Positions 45,393-54,399 of a stretch of 64,000 nucleotides of DNA are shown here, piece by piece. The stretch comes from Hymenobacter glacialis (GTDB taxonomy: Bacteria > Bacteroidota > Bacteroidia > Cytophagales > Hymenobacteraceae): the NCBI RefSeq assembly GCF_001816165.1, contig NZ_MDZC01000057.1:124001-188000 (forward strand), in the 5' to 3' direction. Below the pieces are notes generated by a model. That model saw only the letters and a list, made by a program, of their open reading frames with translations, was not told the DNA's origin and did no database searches. The position numbers and the translations under genes were made by a program. Each line of letters begins with the position of its first letter. Within the stretch, counting starts at the first letter, position 1.

Positions 45393-47332
45393 TTAGCGGG
45401 CGTTCGTCTTATACGAATCAGAGATGAAGTTCCCCTGCGCATCGAACAGCAGATAACCCGGCCGCCGGCCCAGCACAATCTCGGCTTGGTAGCGCGGCTC
45501 CCCACCATTCACGCCCGGTACTTCGCTCACGCCCAGCAACCGGGCCTCGGGGTAGGTTTTGGTGATGTAGGCCAGGGCCGAGCGGCCAGGTAGGCCACGG
45601 TTTTGGGCGTTTCGGCCGTGGCCGGTGCTGGCGTTACCGCTCCGTATTTGTCATTGAAAGCCCGCACCTCAGGCGCGCCTTGGTTTTCCTTGGTCGTGAT
45701 AAGAATAACACCTTCGCTCCCGGCGTCGCCGGCCAGCTGGCGCGCGCGCTCACCCTTGAGCACATTGACGGAAGCAATGCTGTTGGGGTTGATGGCATTG
45801 AGGTCCGCACTAGTCCGCTTGCCGTCAACGTAAACAATTGGCGGTGTAGCAGCTGCCTGGCCCACAGAAGCCGAAAGGGCTTTGGTAACAACTGCTTCAG
45901 TGGGCGAGGTAGGTGCTTGGCGCTGGCTGGTGGGCTTGGAAGCCTGCACGGGCTGCTCGGCCTCGTTGAAATACAGCTGAGTACGCCGGTCACCTTCTTT
46001 CACGGCGGCCAGGTATTTAACAAAAGGAGCCTTAGCGCTGGCTTTGTTACTGATGGCCCAGCTCACCAGCTTGGCTTTTGGATACGTTTTGGCAATGTAG
46101 GCCTTGATGCCGGAGGGCAGCTGGTTTTTGGCCGGACCCGCAGCGGGGCCTAATTCAACCTTGAGGTGCAGGTCCTGCGCCCCCGCCGCATCAACTTTTT
46201 TATTCAAGGCCAGCACATCGGCCCGGCTACGGTTTTTGTTGGTCGTGACAACATGAACTACATCAGCGCTGATGTCCTCGCCAAATACTTGTTGTACCTG
46301 GCTGCCTTTAAGAACTTTCATCGTTGCTATCCCCACAAAAAAAGCATCGTCGCCCACCAGTTCATTTGTTAGCTGGCCATCCACGCAGTAGACAAGGGCA
46401 GGGGTAGCCGCCTGGTCAGACGCAGCCCGCACAGCAGCCGGCACCACCGGCCCGGCTCCCTGCGCCTGCGTCGCCGAAAAGCCCAGTGCCAGGGCCAGCA
46501 CCAACGGCCCGGCCACAATGTAGCGGGCCAACTGCCCGGTCGAAGAAAGCGGAGTATTCATCATGGCAACGCGGTTTTTGAGGGTGGGAAATGTGAAATG
46601 AGAAACCAGGGAAGGCCCAGCCACGCCGTGGCTCAGGCGCAGCAGGCTGTATTGGTAGGCCCGGCGGTCGAGGCCGGTTTGCAGAGCGGCGTGGTCGGCC
46701 AGGTACTCCAGGTTGTCGAGCAGGGCGCGGCGCAGCAGCCACGCGGCCGGGTTGCACCAGGCCAGGGCCTGCGCCACCTGGGCCAGCAGCACGTCCAGGG
46801 TGTGCCACTGCTGCACGTGCACCTGCTCGTGGCGCAGCACGGCGGCCAACTCCGGGGCCGGGTGCCGGGCCGGGTTGAGGTAAATGGTTCGCCAGAATGA
46901 GAACGGGCTTATGGCCCCTGCCAGCGTGCGCACCGGCTGCCCCTGCAGCACGGCCGGCTGCGAGCCGCGCCGCACCCGCCACAACGAAAGCAGCTGCAGC
47001 AGCAGCCGGGCCAGCAGCACCACCGCGCCGCCGGCGTACAGCGCCAGGCCCACGGCCTCCCAGTCGATTGGCGCCGCCACCGTCACTGGGGCCACTTCGC
47101 TCGGCCCGCCAGTGGCCGCCAGCACCGTAAGCGCTACCGGCAGGCTTGCTGCTTCCGGAAACAGCGCTGGCAGGAGCAGCACCGGGTAAACGGCCGCAAA
47201 CACCAGCGCAAATAGCAGGTAAAAACGATTGAGCGTGAAGAACGTGAGCCGGCGCAGCAGCCCGAAATACGCCACCGCAAACAGCAGCAGTGCCACGTTG
47301 GCCTTCAGCAGGTAGAGCAGGGTGGGAGCCAT
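45393..47332 (-). CDS. M56 (BlaR1-like) sensor peptidase with plug-like repeats, frameshifted near the end
   Basis: A membrane-bound sensor of about 645 residues. Four hydrophobic segments and the zinc site HEQVHVQQWHTLD (with NLEYLADHA) form the M56 domain, residues 1-290. The exported part has two TonB-plug-like units (VYCVDGQLTNELVG to VVHVVTTNKN; VYVDGKRTSADL to GVILITTKEN) and PepSY-like segments (SGIKAYIAKTYPKAKLVSWA). The frame stops at 45527, but another frame continues LAYITKTYPEARLLGVSE to SDSYKTNAR, stop at 45393. A one-base shift near 45585 best explains this. It begins 3 bp after blaI and should cleave or inactivate BlaI on sensing a signal. Confidence 0.8.
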
Positions 47333-47334
47333 GG

Positions 47335-47703
47335 CTACTGGGCTTTTTTGCTTTCGATGAGCTTGATAATCTCCTGCAAATCAGCAGCGCTGATTTTCTC
47401 CTCCTGCGCGAAAAACGACACCAAGTCTTTGTAGGAATTCTGGAAGTGCTGCTGCACCAGCGTGCCCAGTGAGCGGCGCTGGTAGTCGTCGGCCGACACC
47501 AGGGGCGCGAAGCGGAATGAATTACCCAGCTTTTCGGCGCGCACGTAGCCCTTGCGTTCCAGGTTGCGGAGCGTGCTGGCCAGCGTGGTGTAGGGCGGGC
47601 GCGGGGCGGGCAAGCCCTCCAGTATTTCCTTCACGAAGCCCCCGCTGGGCAGGGGCCAGAGCACGCGCAGGGCGTCTTCTTCGGGCTGGGTGAGGCGTTC
47701 CAT
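47335..47703 (-). CDS. BlaI/MecI/CopY-family repressor
   Basis: A 122-residue winged-helix repressor. LTQPEEDALRVLWPLPSGGF and PPYTTLASTLRNLERKGYVR (recognition helix and wing) are typical. The C-terminal helices (SYKDLVSFFAQEEKISAADL) form the dimer and the site cleaved by BlaR1-type peptidases. It forms an operon with the M56 sensor, only 2 bp apart. Two dyads just upstream of its start codon are the probable operators, implying autoregulation. Its other targets are unknown. Confidence 0.93.
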   Translation of the reverse strand: MERLTQPEEDALRVLWPLPSGGFVKEILEGLPAPRPPYTTLASTLRNLERKGYVRAEKLGNSFRFAPLVSADDYQRRSLGTLVQQHFQNSYKDLVSFFAQEEKISAADLQEIIKLIESKKAQ

Positions 47704-47722
47704 AAGAATTGATACGGTGTGT

Positions 47723-47757
47723 TTACGATTGTGTCGTAATTCTACGAGTAATTCGTA
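47723..47757. promoter_or_regulatory. Tandem operator dyads for the BlaI-like repressor
   Basis: Dyad 1 is TTACGA-N5-TCGTAA (47723-47739) and dyad 2 is TACGA-N5-TCGTA (47743-47757). Their centres are 19 bp apart, about two helical turns, the arrangement used by BlaI/MecI dimers. Classical sites read TACA...TGTA, so this half-site differs by one or two bases. Confidence 0.7.
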
Positions 47758-47799
47758 ATAAGAAAAAATTTAATCTCCTGAGAATATTTCAAAATCAAC

Positions 47800-47835
47800 A
47801 AAAAAGCCTTTTTCACTACGAAAAAGGCTTTTTTT
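47800..47835. terminator. Bidirectional intrinsic terminator
   Basis: AAAAAGCCTTTTTC and GAAAAAGGCTTTTT form a 14-bp perfect stem around CACTA-type loop bases, followed by a T-run. On the minus strand it ends the STAS-like gene at 47892-48323. Confidence 0.85.
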
Positions 47836-47891
47836 GTAAAGAAAAAAAATTAATGGCGCAGGCACCCTTGGTCGCCCTCAGGGCGATGGGG

Positions 47892-48323
47892 TTAGTACCG
47901 GACTTTATCCGTCTGCTGAATTTGCAGCCAGCGGATGGCGGCCCCTTCGTCGCCAAAAAAGGAAATGGCGTACGGCTTGTCATCATAGGCCTGGGCCGAA
48001 ATATAATCCGGCTGGTTGATGATGGACTCGTGCAAGGCCGGGCCCACGAGGTAGGCCACAAACAAGCGGCCGCCCAGGCGTTGCGCCGTTTCCGGGAAAT
48101 ACTTACTGAGCAGCCACTGCGTGGTGGCGGGGTCGTTGAGGGTGCGGCGGCGAATGTCCTGCAGCCAGAACCGGGACTGCTTCTCAAAGGCCACATCGGT
48201 CATGTGCTGGTACACGGCCGGCAGCTCGCGCGGGTCGGGCTGGTATCCCCAGCGGCCCACCATAATGTCGAGGTCGGCGCGGTGAGAGAAGTCGAGGAGA
48301 GGTGCAGGGAGTTCCGAGGACAT
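47892..48323 (-). CDS. STAS/SpoIIAA-like protein (paralogue E)
   Basis: A 143-residue protein most similar to paralogue F. Shared blocks are DFSHRADLDIMVGRWGYQP, FWLQDIRRRTLND, QRLGGRLFVAYLVGP and AYDDKPYAISFFGDEGAAIR. ATG at 48323. It lies on the same strand after the MFS exporter, so it may be in its operon. Function is unknown. Confidence 0.6.
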   Translation of the reverse strand: MSSELPAPLLDFSHRADLDIMVGRWGYQPDPRELPAVYQHMTDVAFEKQSRFWLQDIRRRTLNDPATTQWLLSKYFPETAQRLGGRLFVAYLVGPALHESIINQPDYISAQAYDDKPYAISFFGDEGAAIRWLQIQQTDKVRY

Positions 48324-48388
48324 GAGTAAAGGCAGGTATTGGGGCAAATTACGCAGGATATCAAGCCGAAGCGTACCGGCGCATTCGG

Positions 48389-49645
48389 CTAGTGTACGGG
48401 CACGGCTTCGGCGGGGGCAATGCCGGCCTCTACCGGTGGGTGCCGGCGCAGGGAGCGCACCGCCAGGGCCACGCTGGCCAGCGTGAGCACCGCCCCCAGC
48501 AGAAAGGGCGCGCCGGGGAACTGCACCGGCGCCGTGGGCCGCGTGAAATAGCCAAATAAGTACGTCATCAGCAGGGGCCCCACCACGCCCGTGGCGCTGA
48601 TGAGGCTGGTGAGCGAGCCCTGTAGCTCGCCCTGTTCCGTGGCCGGCACCTGCCCCGAAATGGTGCCCTGCAGCGCCGGCCCGGCCAGACCGCCCAGGCA
48701 ATAGGGCGCCAGAAATACCAGCATGAGCCAGCCGCTGGGAGCAAACGCAAACAGCACGAAGCCCACCGCGTAGCACGAGAGCCCAATGATAATGGCCCGC
48801 GCCGCGCCCAGCTTCGGAATGGCCACCCGCACCAGCCCCCCCTGCACCAGCCCCGAAAACAGCCCCACCACCGCCAGCGAGATGCCCACCAGCTTTTCGG
48901 TCCAGCCAAACTTGTACATGGTGTAAAACGACCAGACCGACTGCGTGGCCGAGCCCGCCAGGTAAATGAGCACCAGCGAAGCCACCAGCCCCAGCACCGC
49001 CGGGTAGTTGCGCAGCCGCAGCAGCGAGGCCACGGGGTTGGCCCGGCGCCACTCAAACGCCCGCCGCTTATCGGCCGGCAATGACTCGGGCAGCACAAAG
49101 TAACCGTACAAGAAGTTGCACAGGCTGAGCCCCGCCGCTACCATAAACGGCACCCGCGAGCCAAAATCGGCCAGCAAGCCGCCCACCGCCGGCCCAATGA
49201 TAAAACCCATGCCGAAGGCCGCGCCCACCAGCCCAAAATTCTGGGCCCGCTTCTCGGGCGTGCTGATATCGGCGATGTAGGCGGTGGCCGTGGTGAAGCT
49301 GGCCCCTGTGATGCCCGCAATCACGCGGCCCACAAACAGCCAGGTCAGGGTGGGCGCAAAGCTCAGAAAGATATAGTCCAGGCCCAGGCCCAGCAACGCC
49401 GCCAGCAGCACTGGCCGCCGCCCCAGCTTGTCGCTCAGCCCGCCTATCACCGGCGCAAAACAAAACTGTGCCGCCGCGTAGGCAAACGTGAGCCAGCCCG
49501 AGTACTCCGATGCCCGGCTTAGCCCCTCGCCCGTGAGCTGCTGAATGAGCTTGGGCACCACTGGAATGATAATGCCCAGCCCAATAACGTCAATCAGAAT
49601 GGTGACGAAAATGAAGCCAAGGGCAGGAGAGCGTTTATCAGACAT
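48389..49645 (-). CDS. MFS multidrug/tetracycline-type exporter
   Basis: A 418-residue, 12-helix transporter of the DHA1 family, similar to TetA. LIDVIGLGIIIPVVPKLIQQ is the family helix 1, GGLSDKLGRRPVLLAALLG is motif A (loop 2-3), and GRVIAGITGASFTTATAYIA is motif B/C-like. It should export a drug or metabolite in exchange for H+. The start at 49645 gives a normal cytoplasmic N-terminus (MSDKRSPALGF). It sits between two STAS-like paralogues on the same strand. Confidence 0.9.
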   Translation of the reverse strand: MSDKRSPALGFIFVTILIDVIGLGIIIPVVPKLIQQLTGEGLSRASEYSGWLTFAYAAAQFCFAPVIGGLSDKLGRRPVLLAALLGLGLDYIFLSFAPTLTWLFVGRVIAGITGASFTTATAYIADISTPEKRAQNFGLVGAAFGMGFIIGPAVGGLLADFGSRVPFMVAAGLSLCNFLYGYFVLPESLPADKRRAFEWRRANPVASLLRLRNYPAVLGLVASLVLIYLAGSATQSVWSFYTMYKFGWTEKLVGISLAVVGLFSGLVQGGLVRVAIPKLGAARAIIIGLSCYAVGFVLFAFAPSGWLMLVFLAPYCLGGLAGPALQGTISGQVPATEQGELQGSLTSLISATGVVGPLLMTYLFGYFTRPTAPVQFPGAPFLLGAVLTLASVALAVRSLRRHPPVEAGIAPAEAVPVH

Positions 49646-49712
49646 TCGAAAAAACCAGGAAACGGAAAGGAGGAATAAGGCCCGGTGCAATAGCCGGAGC
49701 CGGCACGTGAGC

Positions 49713-50120
49713 TTAAGCGCTAAGCCACGTAATGGCCGCATTTTCTTCCGTAAACCGCTCGGCAACGTAGGGCTTGTCAGCAAAATATGCCAGGGTCGGA
49801 AAAGCCGCGTCGGCAGCTTCATCGCGCAGGTAAACGGGCGCCAGGAGGTAGGCCAGCCGGGTGCGGCCCCCCAGCCGGGGTTCCAACTGCGGCAGCCAGG
49901 TGGTCAGCATCCAGTGGGCGCCTACCTGGTGGGTGTTTTGCCGTCGGCGCACGTCCAGCAGCCAGCGGCGGCAGCTGCCTACCTGGGCAGCATCGAGCAA
50001 GAGCTGGTAGCCGAGCTGCATTTCCGGCAACTCAACGGGGCGCAGCCACCGGCCCACCAGCAAGTCCAGGTCGGCTCGGTAGCTGATTTCCAGAAAGTCC
50101 TGCACCAGGATGGGGTTCAT
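49713..50120 (-). CDS. STAS/SpoIIAA-like protein (paralogue F)
   Basis: A 135-residue protein paired with paralogue E by SYRADLDLLVGRWLRPVEL, RRWLLDVRRRQNT, EPRLGGRTRLAYLLAPVY and YFADKPYVAERFTEENAAIT. The ATG at 50120 opens MNPILVQDFLEI. It is upstream of the MFS exporter on the same strand. Confidence 0.6.
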   Translation of the reverse strand: MNPILVQDFLEISYRADLDLLVGRWLRPVELPEMQLGYQLLLDAAQVGSCRRWLLDVRRRQNTHQVGAHWMLTTWLPQLEPRLGGRTRLAYLLAPVYLRDEAADAAFPTLAYFADKPYVAERFTEENAAITWLSA

Positions 50121-50274
50121 GCGCGGCAAGCAAATAATAGCGGGCCCCAAAGGTACGGGATAGCCCTGCCGCCTGCCAATGCCACGAAAACCGCTGGGCG
50201 GATTTGGCGCGGGCGGCTGTCGGTGCTTCTGGTTTTGTGCGTTTGTCGCGTCGTGGCGTTGCCAGCGGGGGGGG

Positions 50275-50925
50275 CTACACGGGGGCGCTGGCACCCAGGG
50301 CTGCCAAGGGCAGCGGCCCCGAATCCACGATGCGCTGCTGGGCGCTCAGGCCCACGTCCAGCAGGTCCTGAATCAGGCCTTCGCCAATGGTTTCGCGCGT
50401 GTAGGTGTCGTTGCTGGTGCTTACCACCAGCACCGGGCGCTCGGGCAGGGCCACCAAGGTAGCCCGCCGGTCAATCTCAATCGGGAACACGGGCGCGCAC
50501 AGTATCAGCCGGGTATAGTCCACGGTGTTGCCGGCCAGCCAGCGGCAAGCTGCGGCTGCCCCGTGCCCAAAGCCAATGACCGTGACCGGTGTGCCCGGGG
50601 CACACCGGGCCAGCACTTCCTGGGTCAGCGCATTGAGGTAAGTGGCGAGGTCCGCCAGGTCGGCTAGCAGCGAATCGGGGGCAAACCACGCGGCACCGGT
50701 GCGCGAGGCCGCGCCATCGGCGGGGGCAAGGGCGTGGCGGCTCAGGGCCTCGGGCAACAGCAGCAGGCGCTCGGGGGTGTCGAGGTTGCGGAGCTGCTCA
50801 ACCAGGTTGGCAAGGGGTTGGTCGTGGCCGTGCAGGCACACCCATACCTGCTCAATGGCGGGTCCGGGCTCGCCCAGGCTGATGTAACGGGCGGTGCGCG
50901 GCGTGGTGAAGAAAAGAGGAGTCAT
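50275..50925 (-). CDS. Esterase-like alpha/beta hydrolase lacking its nucleophile
   Basis: A 216-residue protein with the phospholipase/carboxylesterase (PF02230) layout: VWVCLHGHDQPLANLVEQLR, LLPEALSRHA and AWFAPDSLLADLADLATYLN. The elbow, normally GFSxGG, reads VIGFGHGAA, so Gly replaces the catalytic Ser. The Asp region (VSTSNDTYT) persists, but the usual C-terminal GHE is absent (VDSGPLPLAALG). It is probably a non-catalytic homologue, perhaps a binding protein or decaying gene. Confidence 0.7.
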   Translation of the reverse strand: MTPLFFTTPRTARYISLGEPGPAIEQVWVCLHGHDQPLANLVEQLRNLDTPERLLLLPEALSRHALAPADGAASRTGAAWFAPDSLLADLADLATYLNALTQEVLARCAPGTPVTVIGFGHGAAAACRWLAGNTVDYTRLILCAPVFPIEIDRRATLVALPERPVLVVSTSNDTYTRETIGEGLIQDLLDVGLSAQQRIVDSGPLPLAALGASAPV

Positions 50926-51300
50926 TCGTCAACGTGAAATCAAGGGTGAGCGCCCGGTGTACGGCCGCTGGCGGTTCGTAGGTGGCCCAGGGGGCAGGCC
51001 CCTGCCGGAAGCGGTGCCCGCTGGCCCGCGTCCTGGGCGTGCTGATACCGGCAATATAGGCACTTGGCGAGAGCAGTGCCGCAGCACTGGCAATCGTGCT
51101 ATGCTGTGCCAGTGCTGCTCAAGAGGGAACGGCCAGGCCAGATTTGGCTCGCGAGCGGGTTCACTCACTGCGGGGCGGCCCACCGTCACCAGCGTCTGCC
51201 TATTGCCCTGGTTCTATCTATTTACTGATGATTACCGTATGATGGGGCACTCCTGAGTTTTCGGGACCTTTGGCTGCACTTATTCATTTCAACAAATCTT
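50926..51300. other. Intergenic stretch without a gene
   Basis: This 375-bp gap separates the divergent hydrolase and small membrane protein. I see no credible coding frame, terminator or strong repeat. Confidence 0.5.
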
Positions 51301-51495
51301 ATGAACCAGAAACGCACTTTTGGCACTATTCTCACCATTTTGGGCATCATTGGCATCATCGTCGGGGCCCTTGCCTTTTTGGGCATTGGCAGCATCGGCC
51401 TCAGCAAGATGAATTCTGCGGTTCCGTTTGTGGTGGGTCTTATCTTCTTTCTGGCCGGCATCAATCTGGTGAAGACCACCGGCGACCGAACCTAG
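51301..51495 (+). CDS. Small two-helix membrane protein
   Basis: A 64-residue protein with two hydrophobic segments, TILTILGIIGIIVGALAFLG and VPFVVGLIFFLAGINLV, joined by a short polar loop. Similar small proteins are widespread in Bacteroidota without known function. Confidence 0.65.
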   Translation: MNQKRTFGTILTILGIIGIIVGALAFLGIGSIGLSKMNSAVPFVVGLIFFLAGINLVKTTGDRT

Positions 51496-51571
51496 CGCCG
51501 GTCATTAGAAAAATACTCGTCTGGTAGTCAGTGGCTCACTGGCTACGGGCGGGTTTTTACTGCAAAAGGCA

Positions 51572-51601
51572 TTGCCTTCCCGGAAAAGCACCTTACCTTT
51601 G
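51572..51601 (+). promoter_or_regulatory. Promoter of the initiator tRNA
   Basis: TTG (51572-51574), a 19-bp spacer and TACCTTTG (51594-51601) form a near-perfect Bacteroidota promoter, ending 12 bp before the mature tRNA. Confidence 0.75.
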
Positions 51602-51613
51602 TATCACAAACAG

Positions 51614-51686
<73 letters not shown>

Positions 51687-51689
51687 CCT

Positions 51690-51726
51690 AAAAGGCCGTT
51701 TTCCTAGTGGAAACGGCCTTTTTTTG
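51690..51726 (+). terminator. Intrinsic terminator of the tRNA gene
   Basis: AAAGGCCGTTTTCC...GGAAACGGCCTTTTTTT forms an 11- to 13-bp stem followed by seven T, directly after the tRNA. Confidence 0.88.
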
Positions 51727-51858
51727 TCCAAAAATCGAGGTATAAATCATTCTCAGCCGACTTGGCATCGGCAAGTAGGTTTGTGGTTTTAAACCCGCTG
51801 TCTTGCAATGGGTGAAATCTGACGTGGCGTATTTGCGCTGGTCTCATCGGCGGGCTGC

Positions 51859-52053
51859 ATGGATACAATAGTTGAATTGGTACTAGAAGTGCTGTTTTCT
51901 TATCCTGGTGCTGGTCTGCGCTGGCTTTGGCACGGTGGGAAGAAATCGTGTAAAAGCTTGATAAAGGATGACTTCACGTATAACACCTTCGTGTTCTTGG
52001 TTTTTTTGACTGGTGTCGCAGTGCTCATCAATGTGGTGCTCCTTAATTCCTAA
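51859..52053 (+). CDS. Small hypothetical membrane protein
   Basis: A 64-residue protein, not recognised. It has an N-terminal amphipathic or hydrophobic stretch (TIVELVLEVLFSYPGAGLRW) and a C-terminal membrane helix (TFVFLVFLTGVAVLINVVLL). The surrounding DNA is more AT-rich than the genome norm. Confidence 0.5.
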   Translation: MDTIVELVLEVLFSYPGAGLRWLWHGGKKSCKSLIKDDFTYNTFVFLVFLTGVAVLINVVLLNS

Positions 52054-52153
52054 TGGAGATTAGTACGCTTGTCCTCCCAGTCATTAGAGTAGACCAAAAT
52101 CCGTTCACGGAAAATGTCCGAATGATACAGCAAGCGTTTATAGGCTCGCTTAG

Positions 52154-52519
52154 CTATCGGACCACTTCCACAGACGGGTTGATAAATTGAAGCAGTAGAT
52201 ACCGGTCATCAATGGTGTTGACTACCAGTTCCAACTGCTCTTTGGTCCACTCGAAAAAGTGAATCATGCTGATAATGCCCATACTATCTTCCAACGGAAA
52301 AAACTTGGGGGGAGGCACGTTGCCTTGTCGGTGGCTGGCGTTCTGGCATCGGGCGTCAGTCCACTGGTGAATCAACAAATAGCAAGGGCCTTCAAGGTGC
52401 TGCTGGGTAGCGTTTTCCCAACACCGGGTAAAATGGATTTCCAGGCGCTTGTTGTCTAGGTCGTAGCAAAACTTGGTAGCGACTTCGTCGTCAAACGAAT
52501 AAGCGAGGTCTTGTGGCAT
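52154..52519 (-). CDS. Hypothetical protein
   Basis: A 121-residue soluble protein that I do not recognise. The pattern KRLEIHFTRCWENATQQHLE, GPCYLLIHQWTDARC and FFPLEDSMGIISMIHFFEWT suggests an alpha/beta fold seen in small immunity-like proteins. It precedes no clear partner; the next gene upstream on the same strand is also unknown. Confidence 0.55.
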   Translation of the reverse strand: MPQDLAYSFDDEVATKFCYDLDNKRLEIHFTRCWENATQQHLEGPCYLLIHQWTDARCQNASHRQGNVPPPKFFPLEDSMGIISMIHFFEWTKEQLELVVNTIDDRYLLLQFINPSVEVVR

Positions 52520-52552
52520 CGGGGTAGTGGAAGAAGGGGGCAGGCGGTGTAT

Positions 52553-53020
52553 CTACGGAATCTGAAAATTGCCGCTCCCTGCGCAGGACTCGTTCACTTG
52601 GCTGGTGTTAAAAAGATAGAGTTGGGTATTATACTTTTCTAACGATTCTGGCCAGCACGTGACCACGTCGTGGTCTTCGGCGAGGTCGGCGAGCTCCTCA
52701 AAGTCAAGCTCTGCCACCACGCTAGAAAAGATGTCGACCGCGATAATGAGGACCAAGCCGGTATCCGAGCAGAACTGCCGCACATTGTCCGCGGCCGCCG
52801 CCTCGCTGCCGATGGGCTGGATGCTAGATAAGTCAAAACCCTCGTGTTCAGCCGTCACTACGGCATAGGGGTTGATTGCATCTGGGAATACGATATGCCG
52901 TAGGGCCACCAATTCGTGGTGTAGCAAGCTCGAATCGGGTCGGGCCTTGAACTCCTCGAGATACAACGCATCAATGAACAGGTATTCTTTTCCGGGTGCC
53001 AGACGGATTAAGGGAGCCAT
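52553..53020 (-). CDS. Hypothetical protein
   Basis: A 155-residue soluble protein, not recognised. YLFIDALYLEEFKARPDSSL, LVLIIAVDIFSSVVAELDFE and LADLAEDHDVVTCWPESLEK are its most regular segments, giving an alternating strand/helix layout. It lies 33 bp upstream of the previous hypothetical gene on the same strand, so the two may form an operon, possibly an immunity-type pair. Confidence 0.55.
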   Translation of the reverse strand: MAPLIRLAPGKEYLFIDALYLEEFKARPDSSLLHHELVALRHIVFPDAINPYAVVTAEHEGFDLSSIQPIGSEAAAADNVRQFCSDTGLVLIIAVDIFSSVVAELDFEELADLAEDHDVVTCWPESLEKYNTQLYLFNTSQVNESCAGSGNFQIP

Positions 53021-53385
53021 TTAAGCGGAGGGTTGTTGGTTTAGATGGGGAAACGCGCCGAGCGAGTAGGGCTGTTTCCACAAAGGCAATGAGGACTTTG
53101 CTCGGGATATTACCTTGGGCATATTGACCTGCGTGAGCCACTGCCGTGCCCCGCCGGAAAAGTACACCGCAACTTTTAAAAAATGGTGGCGGGCCCGGTA
53201 CCTGCGTTTATGCTGGACGCCACTAGTAGAGATGGTTGTAGATGGGTGCGCCAAGTGGCAGTGTTGGCTTCAGGCAGCTACAGAGGGGCGCTTTGCCCCG
53301 CAATAACCCGATGCGTTGCCGTGTGGTTACTAAGGAGCGCGCTACCGCAGCTTGCTCAAATCCAACGACACTACACAAACCCCAT
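53021..53385. other. Intergenic stretch without a gene
   Basis: This 365-bp gap precedes the katG relic and probably contains its old promoter. No reliable -7/-33 pair or coding frame was found. Confidence 0.4.
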
Positions 53386-54278
53386 ATGCTCCACATAGCC
53401 AACGACAAGACCAACACCGACTCCTTTGAAATGGGCGGCAAATGCCCCTTCGGCGGCGACAGCATCGGCGGGGCAACAGGCACGCCGCCCGCTCTCTCCG
53501 ACTGGTACCCCAATCGGCTGAAGGTGGAGCAGCTGCACCAGAACGGCCCGAGCGCCAATCCGCTCGGCGAGGACTTCAACTACGCTGAAGCATCAACGCC
53601 CTTGATTTGGAGGCGCTGAGGCAGGAAATCAAAACATTTCTGACCACTTCGGTGGCCTGGTGGCCGTCGGACTACAATAACTACGGCCCGCAGATGGTGC
53701 GAATGGCCTGGCACTCGGCTGGCACCTACCGCATTGCCGGCGGCTGATGCGGGCTTTACCACGGCCGTTCCCTTCACGCCGGGCCGCCGCGACACCACGC
53801 AGGAGCTGACCGACATTGAGATGTTTACGTGGCTGAAGCCGGTGGCCGATGGCTTCCGCAACTACCTCGACCCCGAGTTTGCAGCCATTTCGCAGGACGT
53901 GGCCCCGGAAGTGATGTTCCTTGACAAGGCCCAGCTGCTCTCGCTCACGGCCCCGGAGTGGGTGGCGCTGATGGGCGGCCTGAAGGCCATGAACACCAAC
54001 CACGACAGCTAGGCGCACGGCATCTTCACCGACCACGTGGGCGTGCTCACCAGCATGGATTTTGAGTGGAAGAAGACCGACGCGCAGGGCACGAGCTTCT
54101 CGCTCAATGACCGCGAAACTGGCCAGCCGCGCTTCACGGCCACGCGCTCCGACCTCGTGTTCGGCGCCAACAGCCAACTGCAGGCCGCGACGGCCACAAG
54201 CGCTTCGTGAAAGCCTTTGTGAAGGCCTGGGACAAGGTGATGATGCTTGACCGCTACGACGTGAAGGTTTCAGCTTAA
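53386..54278 (+). pseudogene. katG: Catalase-peroxidase (katG) relic
   Basis: Fragments of both ends of KatG are readable. The N-terminal part ([39 protein letters not shown], then in another frame [31 protein letters not shown]) keeps the distal Arg-Trp-His. It then jumps to the far C-terminus ([52 protein letters not shown]). A TAG interrupts [18 protein letters not shown], and another frameshift precedes [20 protein letters not shown]. About 490 residues of the middle, with the haem-ligand His, are gone. Not functional. Confidence 0.9.
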
Positions 54279-54340
54279 CAACTTGCATGTAGCTGCCTGA
54301 AAACCGCTCCGCACAACGGGTTGAGGTTTTTAGAACAGGA

Positions 54341-54388
54341 TACCAAACAAGAAGAGCGCGCCAATTGGCGCGCTCTTCTTGTTTGGTA
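54341..54388. terminator. 48-bp perfect palindrome, bidirectional terminator
   Basis: TACCAAACAAGAAGAGCGCG continues through CCAATTGG to the mirror arm ending GTTTGGTA, giving 24-bp arms with no unpaired loop. It lies between the katG relic and the convergent methyltransferase. Confidence 0.75.
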
Positions 54389-54399
54389 GCGGGACTTCA

